From contig CP136066.1 in the NCBI GenBank assembly GCA_032622095.1, positions 229,590,961 through 229,654,960 on the forward strand: a stretch of 64,000 nt of DNA, in the 5' to 3' direction. Of the stretch, positions 10,720 to 23,399 are shown piece after piece (positions within the stretch are counted from its first letter, which is position 1; each line of letters starts with the position of its first letter). The notes beneath the pieces were generated by a model, which was not told the origin of the DNA, ran no database searches, and saw nothing but the letters and a program-made list of their open reading frames with translations. The DNA comes from Siphonodentalium dalli (Eukaryota > Mollusca > Scaphopoda > Gadilida > Siphonodentaliidae). The translations under genes and the position numbers were made by a program.

Positions 10720-11870
10720 ACGAATATCCGGTTAGCTGCATGCATACGAACGACAGCATTCAAGTGCCTGTGATCAAGGCATCGCGTTATCATTCATTCA
10801 TCGTTTTGAGATCGCACATATGAATTCTGAGATGATTGTTCAATTAATTTCAATTGATATACATTCATAATATATATGTACACATTATTTCGAATATGTT
10901 ATGGATTCATATTTCAGATGACATTCGCAGTGCAATTGATCAGTCTCAGATACACATAAAAACATTCGAAAACTCATCAGAACTCCTTAAGTACTACACA
11001 TATTTACTGCACAGAAGATCGGCGTTTGTTGACACCTTCGTCTGCGACGTTGACATCTATCTGGGCCGACAGTGGTCCCTCCATATCGCGTGGATATTGA
11101 GAACGACACTGATTTTTAAAATCCTGTTCAATTCTATGCTTCATTGACAGATTCAACTATATACCGTCATTTGTTTTAGCAGCGTGGAAATCCAGGAACT
11201 ATACTAGTGGGTGGATGTTCTCGAAAATTTGAGTGAGCAAAAGCTAAAACACTATTGAAAAAATTCAAACAAAATATTAAATGGTTTGATATGGGAAAAC
11301 TGATTGACACCGGGTGTATAAATACTCCTGCTTGGTGTGGACATACATAGACGTTGTTCGTTGTCTGTTTTACGATGAGAAACAAACATATTCGCATATT
11401 ATATACGTGAAAATGACTTTCCCATGTTCTCGGGTTTGGCGATACCCTCGGGTTTGGCGATACCACGTACACGGGGGTAAATACACAGTTATTAAAAGCA
11501 GTCTCTTTGAAGTCATTTTTCAGTAAACCATGTTTCCCACCATGTAGGCCATTGTTGTGCCAACATATAAGGATGTTCCAAGCCTGTGCGAGAAGTGGGG
11601 ACCAAGGCACAACTGAGTGTCTGTGATAACTCTACCTGTGTTTTTGCAACTTTTGAAAAGTGCCCCTCTTCCATTCAATGTGTGCTGACTCAGCCATATC
11701 TCATCTCACAGCACAGTGATTAGCACACTTGATGTCTTTGGTACCACGAATCATTTATGGAAAGGTTCATCAAAATCCATCTAATATCTCATAAAATATT
11801 ACCGAGTATATAAGGGGGGGGGGACATTATTTTTAGGTGTTTATATATACAGAACTTCTTCAAGTAGAAG
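10720..11870. other. Non-coding stretch with unsupported ORFs
   Basis: Open frames of 97 and 144 codons overlap on opposite strands (10854-11147 plus, 11176-11610 minus) but show no family signature, codon periodicity or splice context. There is a short direct repeat CTCGGGTTTGGCGATACC near 11430-11465 and a G homopolymer near 11815. I call no gene. Confidence 0.4.
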
Positions 11871-11877
11871 GGTTTAA

Positions 11878-12264
11878 CCCTTTACCCAACAAATAAAACC
11901 GGCCAAATAAAGCTTCAACAGCCTAAAATATCTTCGGTCTGTCTCAATAGAACCATACAAATATGGATATCATTGGAAACGGCTACTTGACCTCATTGTG
12001 ATAGTTACAGTTATGCCCTGTGCCAATGCATTCTCTTATATATGCGAGTCGACCATAGGTCGCCTCGCATATATAAGAGAATGCATTGGCCTAAAAACAA
12101 TCTTTTTTTAACACTTTCTACCATTTTTTCTTACATTCTTTAACAATTTTATAATTTTTAATGTGTTAAGCCAATGCATTCTCTTATATATGCGAGGCGA
12201 CCTATGGTCGACTCGCATATATAAGAGAATGCATTGGCACAGGGCCGTTCTGTTGGGTAAAGGG
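11878..12264. mobile_element. piggyBac-type MITE (copy 2)
   Basis: Flanked by TTAA at 11874-11877 and 12265-12268. Termini are CCCTTTACCCAACA and complement, as in the copy at 2466-2861, with the same two 75-bp palindromes and AT-rich spacer. Length 387 bp; small indels relative to copy 1. Confidence 0.88.
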
Positions 12265-12561
12265 TTAATTTACATCGTAGTTCTCATCGCAGCGTCTGCG
12301 GGATTGCCACTTTTCCCCACCTGCGATTTTTCCCACAACTGAGATTTTTCCCCACCTGCGATTTAAAATCGTAGCGTCTGCTGCGGCACCTAAATTAGGC
12401 GAAGCAGTGAAGCTGGAGGTACAGAACATAAAGAATAGATATGTTGGCATTGCCGTTATGTTGCGTAAGTCCACGATTTATCAGAAAACCACCACGAAAA
12501 GATAATAGTATATAGTGCAAATAATGACAGTCATTGTATAATGATACTTACCAAGAGTCAG

Positions 12562-13050
12562 CAGTGGGTCTGAAACAAAAATATCAGTAATTAGTTACCC
12601 ATAGTGAGCCCCGCATAGATATGAACAGACGACACTCAGCAGTGCATTTCTCTGTTTATTTGAGGGTCCATATGGGATATATAAACCTGGTCAAGTGGGT
12701 CTGAAACAAAAATATCAGTAATTAGTTACCCATAGTGAGCCCGGCATAGCTATGAACAGACGACACTCAGCAGTGCATTTCTCTGTTTATTTGAGGGTCC
12801 ATATGGGATATATAAACCTGGTCAAGTGGGTCTGAAACACAAATATCAGTAATTAGTTACCCATAGTGAGCCCGGCATAGATATGAACAGACGACACTCA
12901 GCAGTGCATTTCTCTGTTTATTTGAGGGTCCATATGGGATATATAAACCTGGTCAAGTGGGTCTGAAACACAAATATGAGTAATTAGTTACCCATAGTGA
13001 GCCCGGCATAGCTATGAACAGACGACACTCAGCAGTGCATTTCTTTGAGG
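12562..13050. repeat. 131-bp tandem repeat, ~3.7 copies
   Basis: Units start at about 12566, 12697, 12828 and 12959 (exact 131-bp spacing), beginning GGGTCTGAAACA and containing AGTTACCCATAGTGAGCC and GAACAGACGACACTCAGCAG. The last motif relates the unit to the short dispersed element seen at 8090, 25530, 38825, 40075 and 63068, so an element of that kind was amplified in tandem here. Confidence 0.9.
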
Positions 13051-13240
13051 CTGTTAGGAAAAACTGTTGCTGAAAAAGTACCGTTGTTTGTTTCTAAAGT
13101 TCTCATTTTCGCGGTCTTCGGACAATCTGAATATATCCAGGAACAACCATTATGCATGTATATCAAACATACAAAAACAAACATATATTGCGAAATATGT
13201 TAATATACTGGTTACATTAGTTGTTGCAAAATGACCTTAA

Positions 13241-13608
13241 CCCTTTACCCAACAAACCGGCCAAAACCGGCCAAATAAAGCTTCAACAGCCTAAAATATC
13301 TTCGGTCTGTCTCAATAGAACCATACAAATATGGATATCATTGGAATCGGCTCCTTGACCACATTGTGATAGTTACAGTTATGCCCTGTGCCAATGCATT
13401 CTCTTATATATGCGAGTCGACCATAGGTCGCCTCGCATATATAAGAGAATGCATTGGCCTAAAAAAAACTTTTTTTTAACACTTTTTACCATTTTTTCTT
13501 TAATATGTGTTAAGCCAATGCATTCTCTTATATATGCGAGGCGACCTATGGTCGACTCGCATATATAAGAGAATGCATTGGCACAGGGCCGTTCTGTTGG
13601 GTAAAGGG
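13241..13608. mobile_element. piggyBac-type MITE (copy 3)
   Basis: Flanked by TTAA at 13237-13240 and 13609-13612; termini CCCTTTACCCAACA. Both internal palindromes are present, and the spacer between them is about 25 bp shorter than in the other copies. Length 368 bp. Three copies with intact target duplications inside 11 kb indicate recent mobility of the family. Confidence 0.88.
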
Positions 13609-13614
13609 TTAATA

Positions 13615-14588
13615 AATATGGCAATTCATGTCAATTGCAAGCAGCAGCGCAGCCATTATTAAATTTTTCAAAAAACATATATGTTCTTGAATGTTTGATA
13701 CAGACACTGGTTTTTTCTCAAATCGCTCGGATTAGCCAACTACTGCAAAAATGAGACAAGATGAACGAAAGATATAGAGAATCGCCAAATAAATTGTGCC
13801 AACTTTGAGTGATGCATGCTATAATATCACGACTGCTTACTGATTTCAGAAAAAGAAATACATGTATGAACAAAAAGGCCACTGAAAAAGCTACATCGAT
13901 GTGATACATGTAATAGAATGTATAGTTTGAGTGTGTGTTGTTGAGGAGTGGCCATTGGAACGCAATCTATGCACCAAATTAGACAGCGTCATAACCCCCC
14001 CGACACTCAGTTCAGAGAGTGGGCAATACTAAATATGTGTATGAATGGAAATATAGTTCATCAATGGTTAAAACCCATTGTATCCTTTCCATACTATTGA
14101 CATGCATGTATCAGTATTGCAAAGATAATCAAATCCAATTGTTGGTACTTGTGTAGCCATGATGATTGTGAAGCGCATATGGGGAATCTTACTATTTCCA
14201 ACAAGGGCAATGACTCTAAAAAATGGACAAAACATGTCAGCTTCCTTCCGCAACCCTGGTCTATTAGCATTCCAAATAATATTCAAGTTTGACCATTGCT
14301 ACTGAAGTTACAATGCTAAATATCAGTATCTAGTGACAATTAATTATAAATATAAGTGCAACAAGGGCCGTAACTCCGTTAACAATGAATATATGAACAA
14401 CATATTAAGTGGGTATTCTTTCACCTTAAATTGGGCTAACAACATATCAAAGCACAACCAAATCCAATGATCCAAGCCCATGTTACAATCTTAAATGTTC
14501 ACGAGTACAGACACACATTCAAATATGTTCAAGTTAAACAAGAGCTGTAACTCTGGTAAAAATTAATGGATGAAACCAATATTATATG
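13615..14588. other. Non-coding stretch, nothing recognised
   Basis: Several short open frames without family signatures. Phrases like 'GTAACTCTGGTAAAA' recur near 14370-14560 and 15550, suggesting old dispersed repeat remnants. Confidence 0.4.
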
Positions 14589-15460
14589 CACCCTAAATCT
14601 AATTGGATGAACGTTGTATACAACTCGTTGGGTGCGAATTTGTTGTATACTTATTATCCAACAGTTTAGTACGATGTACCCAACTGATTGCGTGAACTGT
14701 TTTCTGTGATATTACTTTCACACCACATTGGATAAAACCGCCACGTGACCGGGTCATCCAATAGAAGCGCGTTTCCGGTGCGGGCGAGCATGCGAGTTTT
14801 TGGCTCCAAATATTTGAAAAAGAAGATGGACGACTGCTTGAAATAAATTCCCGAGCGACTAGAAAATGGAGCAAGACGTCGTGGATAACTTGGCCGGTAT
14901 AGTATACCTTTGTTATAATTATTCTTTGTACGGTACACTGATTGTGTAGGCTTTATGTATTGAGTGTATGTTCATTTATATTTGCCAAAGTTTGATGTTT
15001 ACAAATTTACACAACTGCTGACGGCACTAATTTGACTAAAGTAGTACACTCAACACATAAAGCCTACATAATCAGTGTATCGCACAAAGAATAAGTATAA
15101 CAGAGGTATACTATACCGGCAAAGCTATCCACGACATCTTGCCCCATTTTACTTTCCAATCAACGTTGGGTAAACTTTCCAATCAACAAATGTCATCCAA
15201 CCCTACCCAACACCCAACAGTTCAATAACCGTAGATAGGTGCTGTGTGCAATTAACGTTAATTGAGTGATGTGTAAAATTTCATCCAACACGTTGTATAA
15301 TTAACATACAACCGTTGGTAGTAAATATATATGCAACGTTGTGTAAAAGTGTATCCAACAAAATTGTCATGCAACTTTTCACACAACGTAGATAGTTGTT
15401 GTGGGCAAACAACGGTTGATTGACTGATGGATAACTTCTTATCCAACTTGATTTAGGGTG
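14589..15460. mobile_element. Palindromic-word element (words around CAACGTTG / GTTGGGT)
   Basis: Termini CACCCTAAATC (14589-14599) and GATTTAGGGTG (15450-15460) are exact inverted repeats. They resemble the CACTCTAAA termini of the elements at 8473, 33019 and 49992. Both flanks are crowded with CAAC/GTTG words in alternating orientation (GTTGTATACAAC, CAACGTTG, TATCCAAC). The middle holds a CACGTG E-box, a CCAAT box and a large inverted repeat. It has no long ORF. A target-site duplication is not clear. Confidence 0.55.
14866..15145. repeat. Inverted repeat, ~110-bp arms
   Basis: Arms at about 14866-14972 and 15041-15145. They share TGGAGCAAGACGTCGTGGAT, GGCCGGTATAGTATACC, and AGGCTTTATGT near the loop; the loop is about 70 bp. 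The AGGCTTTATGT block also occurs in the 65-bp tandem array at 26640-26870. Located inside the 14589-15460 element. Confidence 0.75.
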
Positions 15461-15464
15461 TGGG

Positions 15465-15815
15465 TATCATGCTACTATCATCGTACCAATTCAAACAAAA
15501 TGTTATGATCCTTGCCCGAGATACAACCTGAAATGTTATTACATACGCACATTCACAGAGAATGGCCATAACTCTGGTAAAATGAACGGACCAAACACGT
15601 AGTATCTTGGTATCCTTTCCCCAAGCTTTACTGTCACCAGGTCACATGACAACGGCGTCCCATACTTAACACCCGATTTCAAAGTAATATGTTCATATTG
15701 AAGGAAGGACAGACGGACGGCGAGCCCCACCAAAATACACTGAGGTGAGGTGGTCTTCTGTTGATCTCATTCATACAATCTATGCACCCCACAATTTCGT
15801 ACCAGATTTGTGTTT
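15465..15815. other. Non-coding stretch, nothing recognised
   Basis: No gene or clear element. Phrases shared with 14300-14560 suggest dispersed repeat remnants. Confidence 0.35.
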
Positions 15816-15819
15816 TTAA

Positions 15820-16276
15820 AGGCCAACTTAATTTTCGAGTCGCCGATTATTTTTGTATAGTGACTTGATATATGGTTTTATGAACAATCTATGCCATAAA
15901 CTATGTTTAATATGCTATAATTCATCACTATTTGAAACATCTGTGTCTCAGAAGATGCCCAAAGAGAAATAGAAAACTGCTGAAATCATAGAATGACTCC
16001 CCCCTTTGGATCCCAGAATGCAACATAATTCAAACTAGTTCAATGGAAGGGGAAGAACTCTATCTGTAATATATAGAGTTATTCCCCCTGCATTGAAAAT
16101 AATACTGCAATATAGATGACAAAACGCATTGGCAACTCAACAAAACCAACATGTCCTCAGTTTATTACACCGGACAAGTCGATAATACAATGTTGTGGTG
16201 CTTCCTCTTTCAAATGGCATATAATATGACATATATTTTATATAATGTAATCCGGGTTCGAAATTTAAGTGGGCCG
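15820..16276. mobile_element. TTAA-flanked MITE, 'AGGCC' family (copy 1)
   Basis: TTAA at 15816-15819 and 16277-16280. The left terminus AGGCCAACTTAATTTTCGAG is matched at the right by TCGAAATTTAAGTGGGCCG. The body is about 80-85% alike by eye to 23400-24501 minus its insertion. TTAA duplication plus an AG.. start fits Kolobok-type elements better than piggyBac, but no transposase is present to prove it. Confidence 0.65.
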
Positions 16277-16485
16277 TTAAGACGGAAGGATGGATGGACG
16301 TCCGGACTGACGGACGGGTAGAAGGCTCGGCACACGGAGCCGTCAACTATATACCCGAATTATCTTCGGGTCGGAAATATAATAAAACATTGAACATTGG
16401 GGATATGACTTATAAAACAGGTAGGCGTGCATGCTAAACTTACTCATTCCTTGTTTACGCCTAGGTGTTCGTGCTCGTTTGCTAG

Positions 16486-19400
16486 CTAGGCTTGCGAGGG
16501 ATGCCATAGATGGCATAGTGAGCCCAGGAACTGAAACAAAATAAATGTAGAAAGTTGGTTCATTTATAAACGATAATACATTTCCAAAGGCTTGCGAAGG
16601 ATGCTATTGATGGCACAGTAAGATCAGGAACTGAGAACTAAATAAATGTAACAAGTTAGTTCATTTATAGACGATCATAAAACACTAAAGGCTTGCGAGG
16701 AATGCCATAAATAAATGTAGAAAGTTAGATCATTTATAGACGATCATAGAACACTAAAGGCTTGCGAGGAATGCCATAAATAAATGTAGAAAGTTATATC
16801 ATTTATAGACGATCATAAAACCCTAAAGGCTTGCGAGGAATGCCATAAATAAATGTAGAATGTTAGTTCATTTATAGACGATCATAACACCCTAAAGGCT
16901 TGCGAGGAATGCCATAAATAAATGTAGAAAGTTATATCATGTATAGACGATCATAGAACACTAAAGGCTTGCGAGGAATGCCATAAATAAATGTAGAAAG
17001 TTAGTTCATTTATAGACGATCATAAAACCCTAAAGGCTTGCGAGGAATGCCATAAATAAATGAAGAAAGTTAGATCATTTATAGACGATCATAAAACCCT
17101 AAAGGCTTGCGAGGAATGCCATAAATAAATGTAGAAAGTTATATCATTTATAGACGATCATAAAACCCTAAAGGCTTGCGAGGAATGCCATAAATAAATG
17201 TAGAAAGTTATATCATTTATAGACGATCATAAAACCCTAAAAGCTTGCGAGGAATGCCATAAATAAATGTAGAAAGTTAGTTCATTTATAGACGATCATA
17301 GAACACTAAAGGCTTGCGAGGAATGCCATAAATAAATGTAGAATGTTAGTTCATTTATAGACGATCATAGAACACTAAAGGCTTGCGAGGAATGCCATAA
17401 ATAAATGTAGAAAGTTAGATCATTTATAGACGATCATAGAACACAAAAGGCTTGCGAGGAATGCCATAAATAAATGTAGAAAGTTATATCTTTTATAGAC
17501 GATCATAGAACACTAAAGGCTTGCGAGGAATGCCATAAATAAATGTAGAAAGTTAGTTCATTTATAGACGATCATAGAACACTAAAGGCTTGCGAGGAAT
17601 GCCATAAATAAATGTAGAAAGTTAGATCATTTATAGACGATCATAGAACACTAAAAGGCTTGCGAGGAATGCCATAAATAAATGTAGAAAGTTAGTTCAT
17701 TTATAGACGATCATAAAACCCTAAAGGCTTGCGAGGAATGCCATAAATAAATGTAGAAAGTTAGATCATTTATAGACGATCATACAACCCTAAAGGCTTG
17801 CGAGGAATGCCATAAATAAATGTAGAAAGTTATATCATTTATAGACGATCATAAAACCCTAAAGGCTTGCGAGGAATGCCATAAATAAATGTAGAAAGTT
17901 ATATCATTTATAGACGATCATAAAACCCTAAAGGCTTGCGAGGAATGCCATAAATAAATTTAGAAAGTTATATCATTTATAAACGATCATAAAACCCTAA
18001 AGGCTTGCGAGGAATGCCATAAATAAATGTAGAAAGTTAGTTCATTTATAGACGATCATAAAATTCCAAAGGCTTGCGAGGGATGCCGTTGATGACACAG
18101 TAAGATCAGGAACTGAGAACTAAATAAATGTAACAAGTTAGTTCATTTATAGACGATCATAAAATTCTAAAGGCTTGCGAGGAATGCCATGGATGTCACA
18201 GTAAGACAAGGAACTGAAAACGAAATAAATGTAAAAGTTAGATCATTTATAGACGATCATAAAACCCTAAAGGCTTGCGAGGAATGCCATAAATAAATGT
18301 AGAAAGTTATATCATTTATAGACGATCATAACACCCTAACGGCTTGCGAGGAATGCCATAAATAAATGTAGAAAGTTAGATCATTTATAGACGATCATAA
18401 CACCCTAACGGCTTGCGAGGAATGCCATAAATAAATGTAGAAAGTTAGTTCATTTATAGACGATCATAGAACACTAAAGGCTTGCGAGGAATGCCATAAA
18501 TAAATGTAGAAAGTTATATCATTTATAGACGATCATAAAACCCTAAAGGCTTGCGAGGAATGCCATAAATAAATGTAGAAAGTTATATCATTTATAGACG
18601 ATCATAAAACCCTAAAGGCTTGCGAGGGATGCAATAAATAAATGTAGAAAGTTATATCATTTATAGACGATCATAAAACCCTAAAGGCTTGCGAGGAATG
18701 CCATAAATAAATGTAGAAAGTTATATCATTTATAGACGATCATAAAACCCTAAAGGCTTGCGAGGAATGCCATAAATAAATGTAGAAAGTTATATCATTT
18801 ATAGACGATCATAAAACCCTAAAGGCTTGCGAGGAATGCCATAAATAAATGTAGAAAGTTATATCATTTATAGACGATCATAAAACCCTAAAGGCTTGCG
18901 AGGGATGCCATAAATAAATGTAGAAAGTTATATCATTTATAGACGATCATAAAACCATAAAGACTTGCGAGGAATGCCATAAATAAATGTAGAAAGTTAT
19001 ATCATTTATAGACGATCATAAAACCCTAAAGGCTTGCGAGGAATGCCATAAATAAATGAAGAAAGTTAGATCATTTATAGACGATCATAAAACCCTAAAG
19101 GCTTGCGAGGAATGCCATAAATAAATGTAGAAAGTTAGATCATTTATAGACGATCATAGAACACAAAAGGCTTGCGAGGAATGCCATAAATAAATGTAGA
19201 AAGTTATATCTTTTATAGACGATCATAGAACACTAAAGGCTTGCGATGAATGCCATAAATAAATGTAGAAAGTTAGTTCATTTATAGACGATCATAGAAA
19301 ACTAAAGGCTTGCGAGGAATGCCATAAATAAATGTAGAAAGTTAGATCATTTATAGACGATCATAGAACACTAAAAGGCTAGCGAGGAATGCCATAAATA

Positions 19401-22400
19401 AATGTAGAAAGTTAGTTCATTTATAGACGATCATAAAACCCTAAAGGCTTGCGAGGAATGCCATAAATAAATGTAGAAAGTTAGATCATTTATAGACGAT
19501 CATAAAACCCTAAAGGCTTGCGAGGAATGCCATAAATAAATGTAGAAAGTTATATCATTTATAGACGATCATAAAACCCTAAAGGCTTGCGAGGAATGCC
19601 ATAAATAAATGTAGAAAGTTATATCATTTATAGACGATCATAAAACCCTAAAGGCTTGCGAGGAATGCCATAAATAAATTTAGAAAGTTATATCATTTAT
19701 AGACGATCATAAAACCCTAAAGGCTTGCGAGGAATGCCATAAATAAATGTAGAAAGTTAGTTCATTTATAGACGATCATAGAACACTAAAGGCTTGCGAG
19801 GAATGCCATAAATAAATGTAGAAAGTTAGTTCATTTATAGACGATCATAGAACACTAAAGGCTTGCGAGGAATGCCATAAATAAATGTAGAAAGTTAGAT
19901 CATTTATAGACGATCATAGAACACAAAAGGCTTGCGAGGAATGCCATAAATAAATGTAGAAAGTTATATCTTTTATAGACGATCATAGAACACTAAAGGC
20001 TTGCGAGGAATGCCATAAATAAATGTAGAAAGTTAGTTCATTTATAGACGATCATAGAACACTAAAGGCTTGCGAGGAATGCCATAAATAAATGTAGAAA
20101 GTTAGATCATTTATAGACGATCATAGAACACTAAAAGGCTTGCGAGGAATGCCATAAATAAATGTAGAAAGTTAGTTCATTTATAGACGATCATAAAACC
20201 CTAAAGGCTTGCGAGGAATGCCATAAATAAATGTAGAAAGTTAGATCATTTATAGACGATCATAAAACCCTAAAGGCTTGCGAGGAATGCCATAAATAAA
20301 TGTAGAAAGTTATATCATTTATAAACGATCATAAAACCCTAAAGGCTTGCGAGGAATGCCATAAATAAATGTAGAAAGTTAGTTCATTTATAGACGATCA
20401 TAAAATTCCAAAGGCTTGCGAGGGATGCCGTTGATGACACAGTAAGATCAGGAACTGAGAACTAAATAAATGTAACAAGTTAGTTCATTTATAGACGATC
20501 ATAAAATTCTAAAGGCTTGCGAGGAATGCCATGGATGTCACAGTAAGACAAGGAACTGAAAACGAAATAAATGTAAAAGTTAGATCATTTATAGACGATC
20601 ATAAAACCCTAAAGGCTTGCGAGGAATGCCATAAATAAATGTAGAAAGTTATATCATGTATAGACGATCATAACACCCTAACGGCTTGCGAGGAATGCCA
20701 TAAATAAATGTAGAAAGTTAGATCATTTATAGACAATCATAACACCCTAACGGCTTGCGAGGAATGCCATAAATAAATGTAGAAAGTTAGTTCTTTTATA
20801 GACGATCATAGAACACTAAAGGCTTGCGAGGAATGCCATAAATAAATGTAGAAAGTTATATCATTTATAGACGATCATAAAACCCTAAAGGCTTGCGAGG
20901 AATGCCATAAATAAATGTAGAAAGTTATATCATTTATAGACGATCATAAAACCCTAAAGGCTTGCGAGGGATGCCATAAATAAATGTAGAAAGTTATATC
21001 ATTTATAGACGATCATAAAACCCTAAAGGCTTGCGAGGAATGCCATAAATAAATGTAGAAAGTTATATCATTTATAGACGATCATAAAACCCTAAAGGCT
21101 TGCGAGGAATGCCATAAATAAATGTAGAAAGTTAGATCATTTATAGACGATCATAGAACACTAAAGGCTTGCGAGGAATGCCATAAATAAATGTAGAAAG
21201 TTAGTTCATTTATAGACGATCATAGAACACTAAAGGCTTTCGAGGAATGCCATAAATAAATGTAGAAAGTTAGATCATTTATAGACGATCATAGAACACT
21301 AAAGGCTTGCGAGGAATGCCATAAATAAATGTAGAATGTTAGATCATTTATAGACGATCATAGAACACTAATGGCTTGCGAGGAATGCCATAAATAAATG
21401 TAGAAAGTTAGATCATTTATAGACGATCATAGAACACTAAAGGCTTGCGAGGAATGCCATAAATAAATGTAGAAAGTTAGTTCATTTATAGACGATCATA
21501 GAACACTAAAGGCTTGCGAGGAATGCCATAAATAAATGTAGAAAGTTAGTTCATTTATAGACGATCATAGAACACTAAAGGCTTGCGAGGAATGCCATAA
21601 ATAAATGTAGAAAGTTAGATCATTTATAGACGATCATAACACCCTAACGGCTTGCGAGGAATGCCATAAATAAATGTAGAAAGTTAGATCATTTATAGAC
21701 GATCATAAAACCCTAAAGGCTTGCGAGGAATGCCATAAATAAATGTAGAAAGTTAGTTCATTTATAGACGATCATAGAACACTAAAGGCTTGCGAGGAAT
21801 GCCATAAATAAATGTAGAAAGTTATATCATTTATAGACGATCATAAAACCCTAAAGGCTTGCGAGGAATGCCATAAATAAATGTAGAAAGTTATATCATT
21901 TATAGACGATCATAAAACCCTAAAGGCTTGCGAGGAATGCCATAAATAAATGTAGAAAGTTAGTTCATTTATAGACGATCATAGAACCCTAAAGGCTTGC
22001 GAGGAATGCCATAAATAAATGTAGAAAGTTAGATCATTTATAGACGATCATAAAACCCTAAAGGCTTGCGAGGAATGCCATAAATAAATGTAGAAAGTTA
22101 GTTCATTTATAGACGATCATAGAACACTAAAGGCTTGCGAGGAATGCCATACATAAATGTAGAAAGTTATATCATTTATAGACGATCATAGAACACTAAA
22201 GGCTTGCGAGGAATGCCATAAATAAATGTAGAAAGTTAGATCATTTATAGACGATCATAGAACCCTAAAGGCTTGCGAGGAATGCCATAAATAAATGTAG
22301 AAAGTTATATCATTTATAGACGATCATAGAACACTAAAGGCTTGCGAGGAATGCCATAAATAAATGTAGAAAGTTATATCATTTATAGACGATCATAAAA

Positions 22401-22545
22401 CCCTAAAGGCTTGCGAGGAATGCCATAAATAAATGTAGAAAGTTATATCATTTATAGACGATCATAAAACCCTAAAGGCTTTCGAGGAATGCCATAAATA
22501 AATGTAGAAAGTTAGTTCATTTATAGACGATCATAAAATTATAAC
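16486..22545. repeat. 6-kb satellite of 69-bp units with higher-order structure
   Basis: Roughly 85-90 units of 69 bp, core GGCTTGCGAGGAATGCCATA..TTTATAGACGATCATA. Five longer units of about 100-105 bp (near 16490, 16590, 18071, 18172, 20413 and 20514) carry an extra GATGNCACAGTAAGA..AGGAACTGA block, so the 69-bp unit looks like a deletion derivative of the longer one. The pair of long units at 18071/18172 recurs at 20413/20514, an offset of 2342 bp (34 units), and neighbouring unit variants recur in the same order. No ORF is carried through it. Confidence 0.92.
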
Positions 22546-22549
22546 ATGG

Positions 22550-22850
22550 GTAACTTTTTACGAGTAAGATAATGGTGCGGGTTAAAATTTTCTAAAGTGA
22601 CGTTGTTGGTGTCAGGGAAGGGGCTATTTTTAGCGCAGCTTTCGACTAAATTGATATATTATTCTTCTCCGTGATACGAGGAATATAAACGTGTAATTTA
22701 AAAACGCGAAATTGGTGCCGTTTGGGTGAGAGATGGGGGGGGGGGTAATAACTATGATAAGAATTTGTTTAATTGCCGATTAACACCAAACTTATATATA
22801 ATCATCTCCATTATATAATGAATGCATGAGTCTAATAGACGTGGTTTGAT
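22550..22850. other. Unique stretch, nothing recognised
   Basis: Transition between satellite and the next tandem array; a G homopolymer lies near 22735-22745. Confidence 0.4.
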
Positions 22851-22854
22851 TGAC

Positions 22855-23375
22855 AATGGCATGGGAAGGGGCTGGATTTAGTCTACAATACCTCTTTAAA
22901 GTAATTGTTTTGGGCACAATACATATTTTGATGGAATCATAGACTATATAGTTTCGAGCCATTGGCATTGACATTGGCAAGAGGAGGGGCTGGATTTAGT
23001 GTACAAAACTTCTTTAAAGTAATGGTTTTGGGCACAAGACATATTTTGATGGAATCATAGACTATATAGTTTCGAGCCATTGGCATTTGTATTGAAATCG
23101 GCAAGGGGAGGGGCTGGATTTAGTGTAAAATACCTCCATAAAGTAAGGTTTTTTAGGCACAATACATATTTTGATGGAACCATAGACTATATAATTACGA
23201 ACCATTGACATTGACATTGGCAAGGGGAGGGGCTGGATTTAGTGTACTATACCTCTATAAAGTAATGGTTTTTAGGCACAATACATATTTTGATGGTACC
23301 ATGGACTATATACTTACGTGACATTGGCATTTGCATCGGCATTGACATTGGCAAGGGGAGAGGCTGGATTCCTGG
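22855..23375. repeat. ~120-125 bp tandem repeat, about four copies
   Basis: Units contain GGGGCTGGATTTAGT, CCTCTTTAAAGTAAT, GGCACAATACATATTTTGAT and GACTATATA, followed by a variable (ATTGGC/ATTGAC)n hexamer tract that changes unit length. Confidence 0.88.
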
Positions 23376-23399
23376 AAATAAAAGACGACGAACAATTAA

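Noticed and set aside
11176-11610. 144-codon minus-strand ORF as a gene
   Set aside because: No family signature, overlaps an ORF on the other strand, and includes a short tandem phrase (SPNPR) from a local DNA duplication.
16486-22545. CRISPR-like array
   Set aside because: The whole 69-bp unit is conserved with no unique spacers, the setting is eukaryotic, and no cas genes are present.
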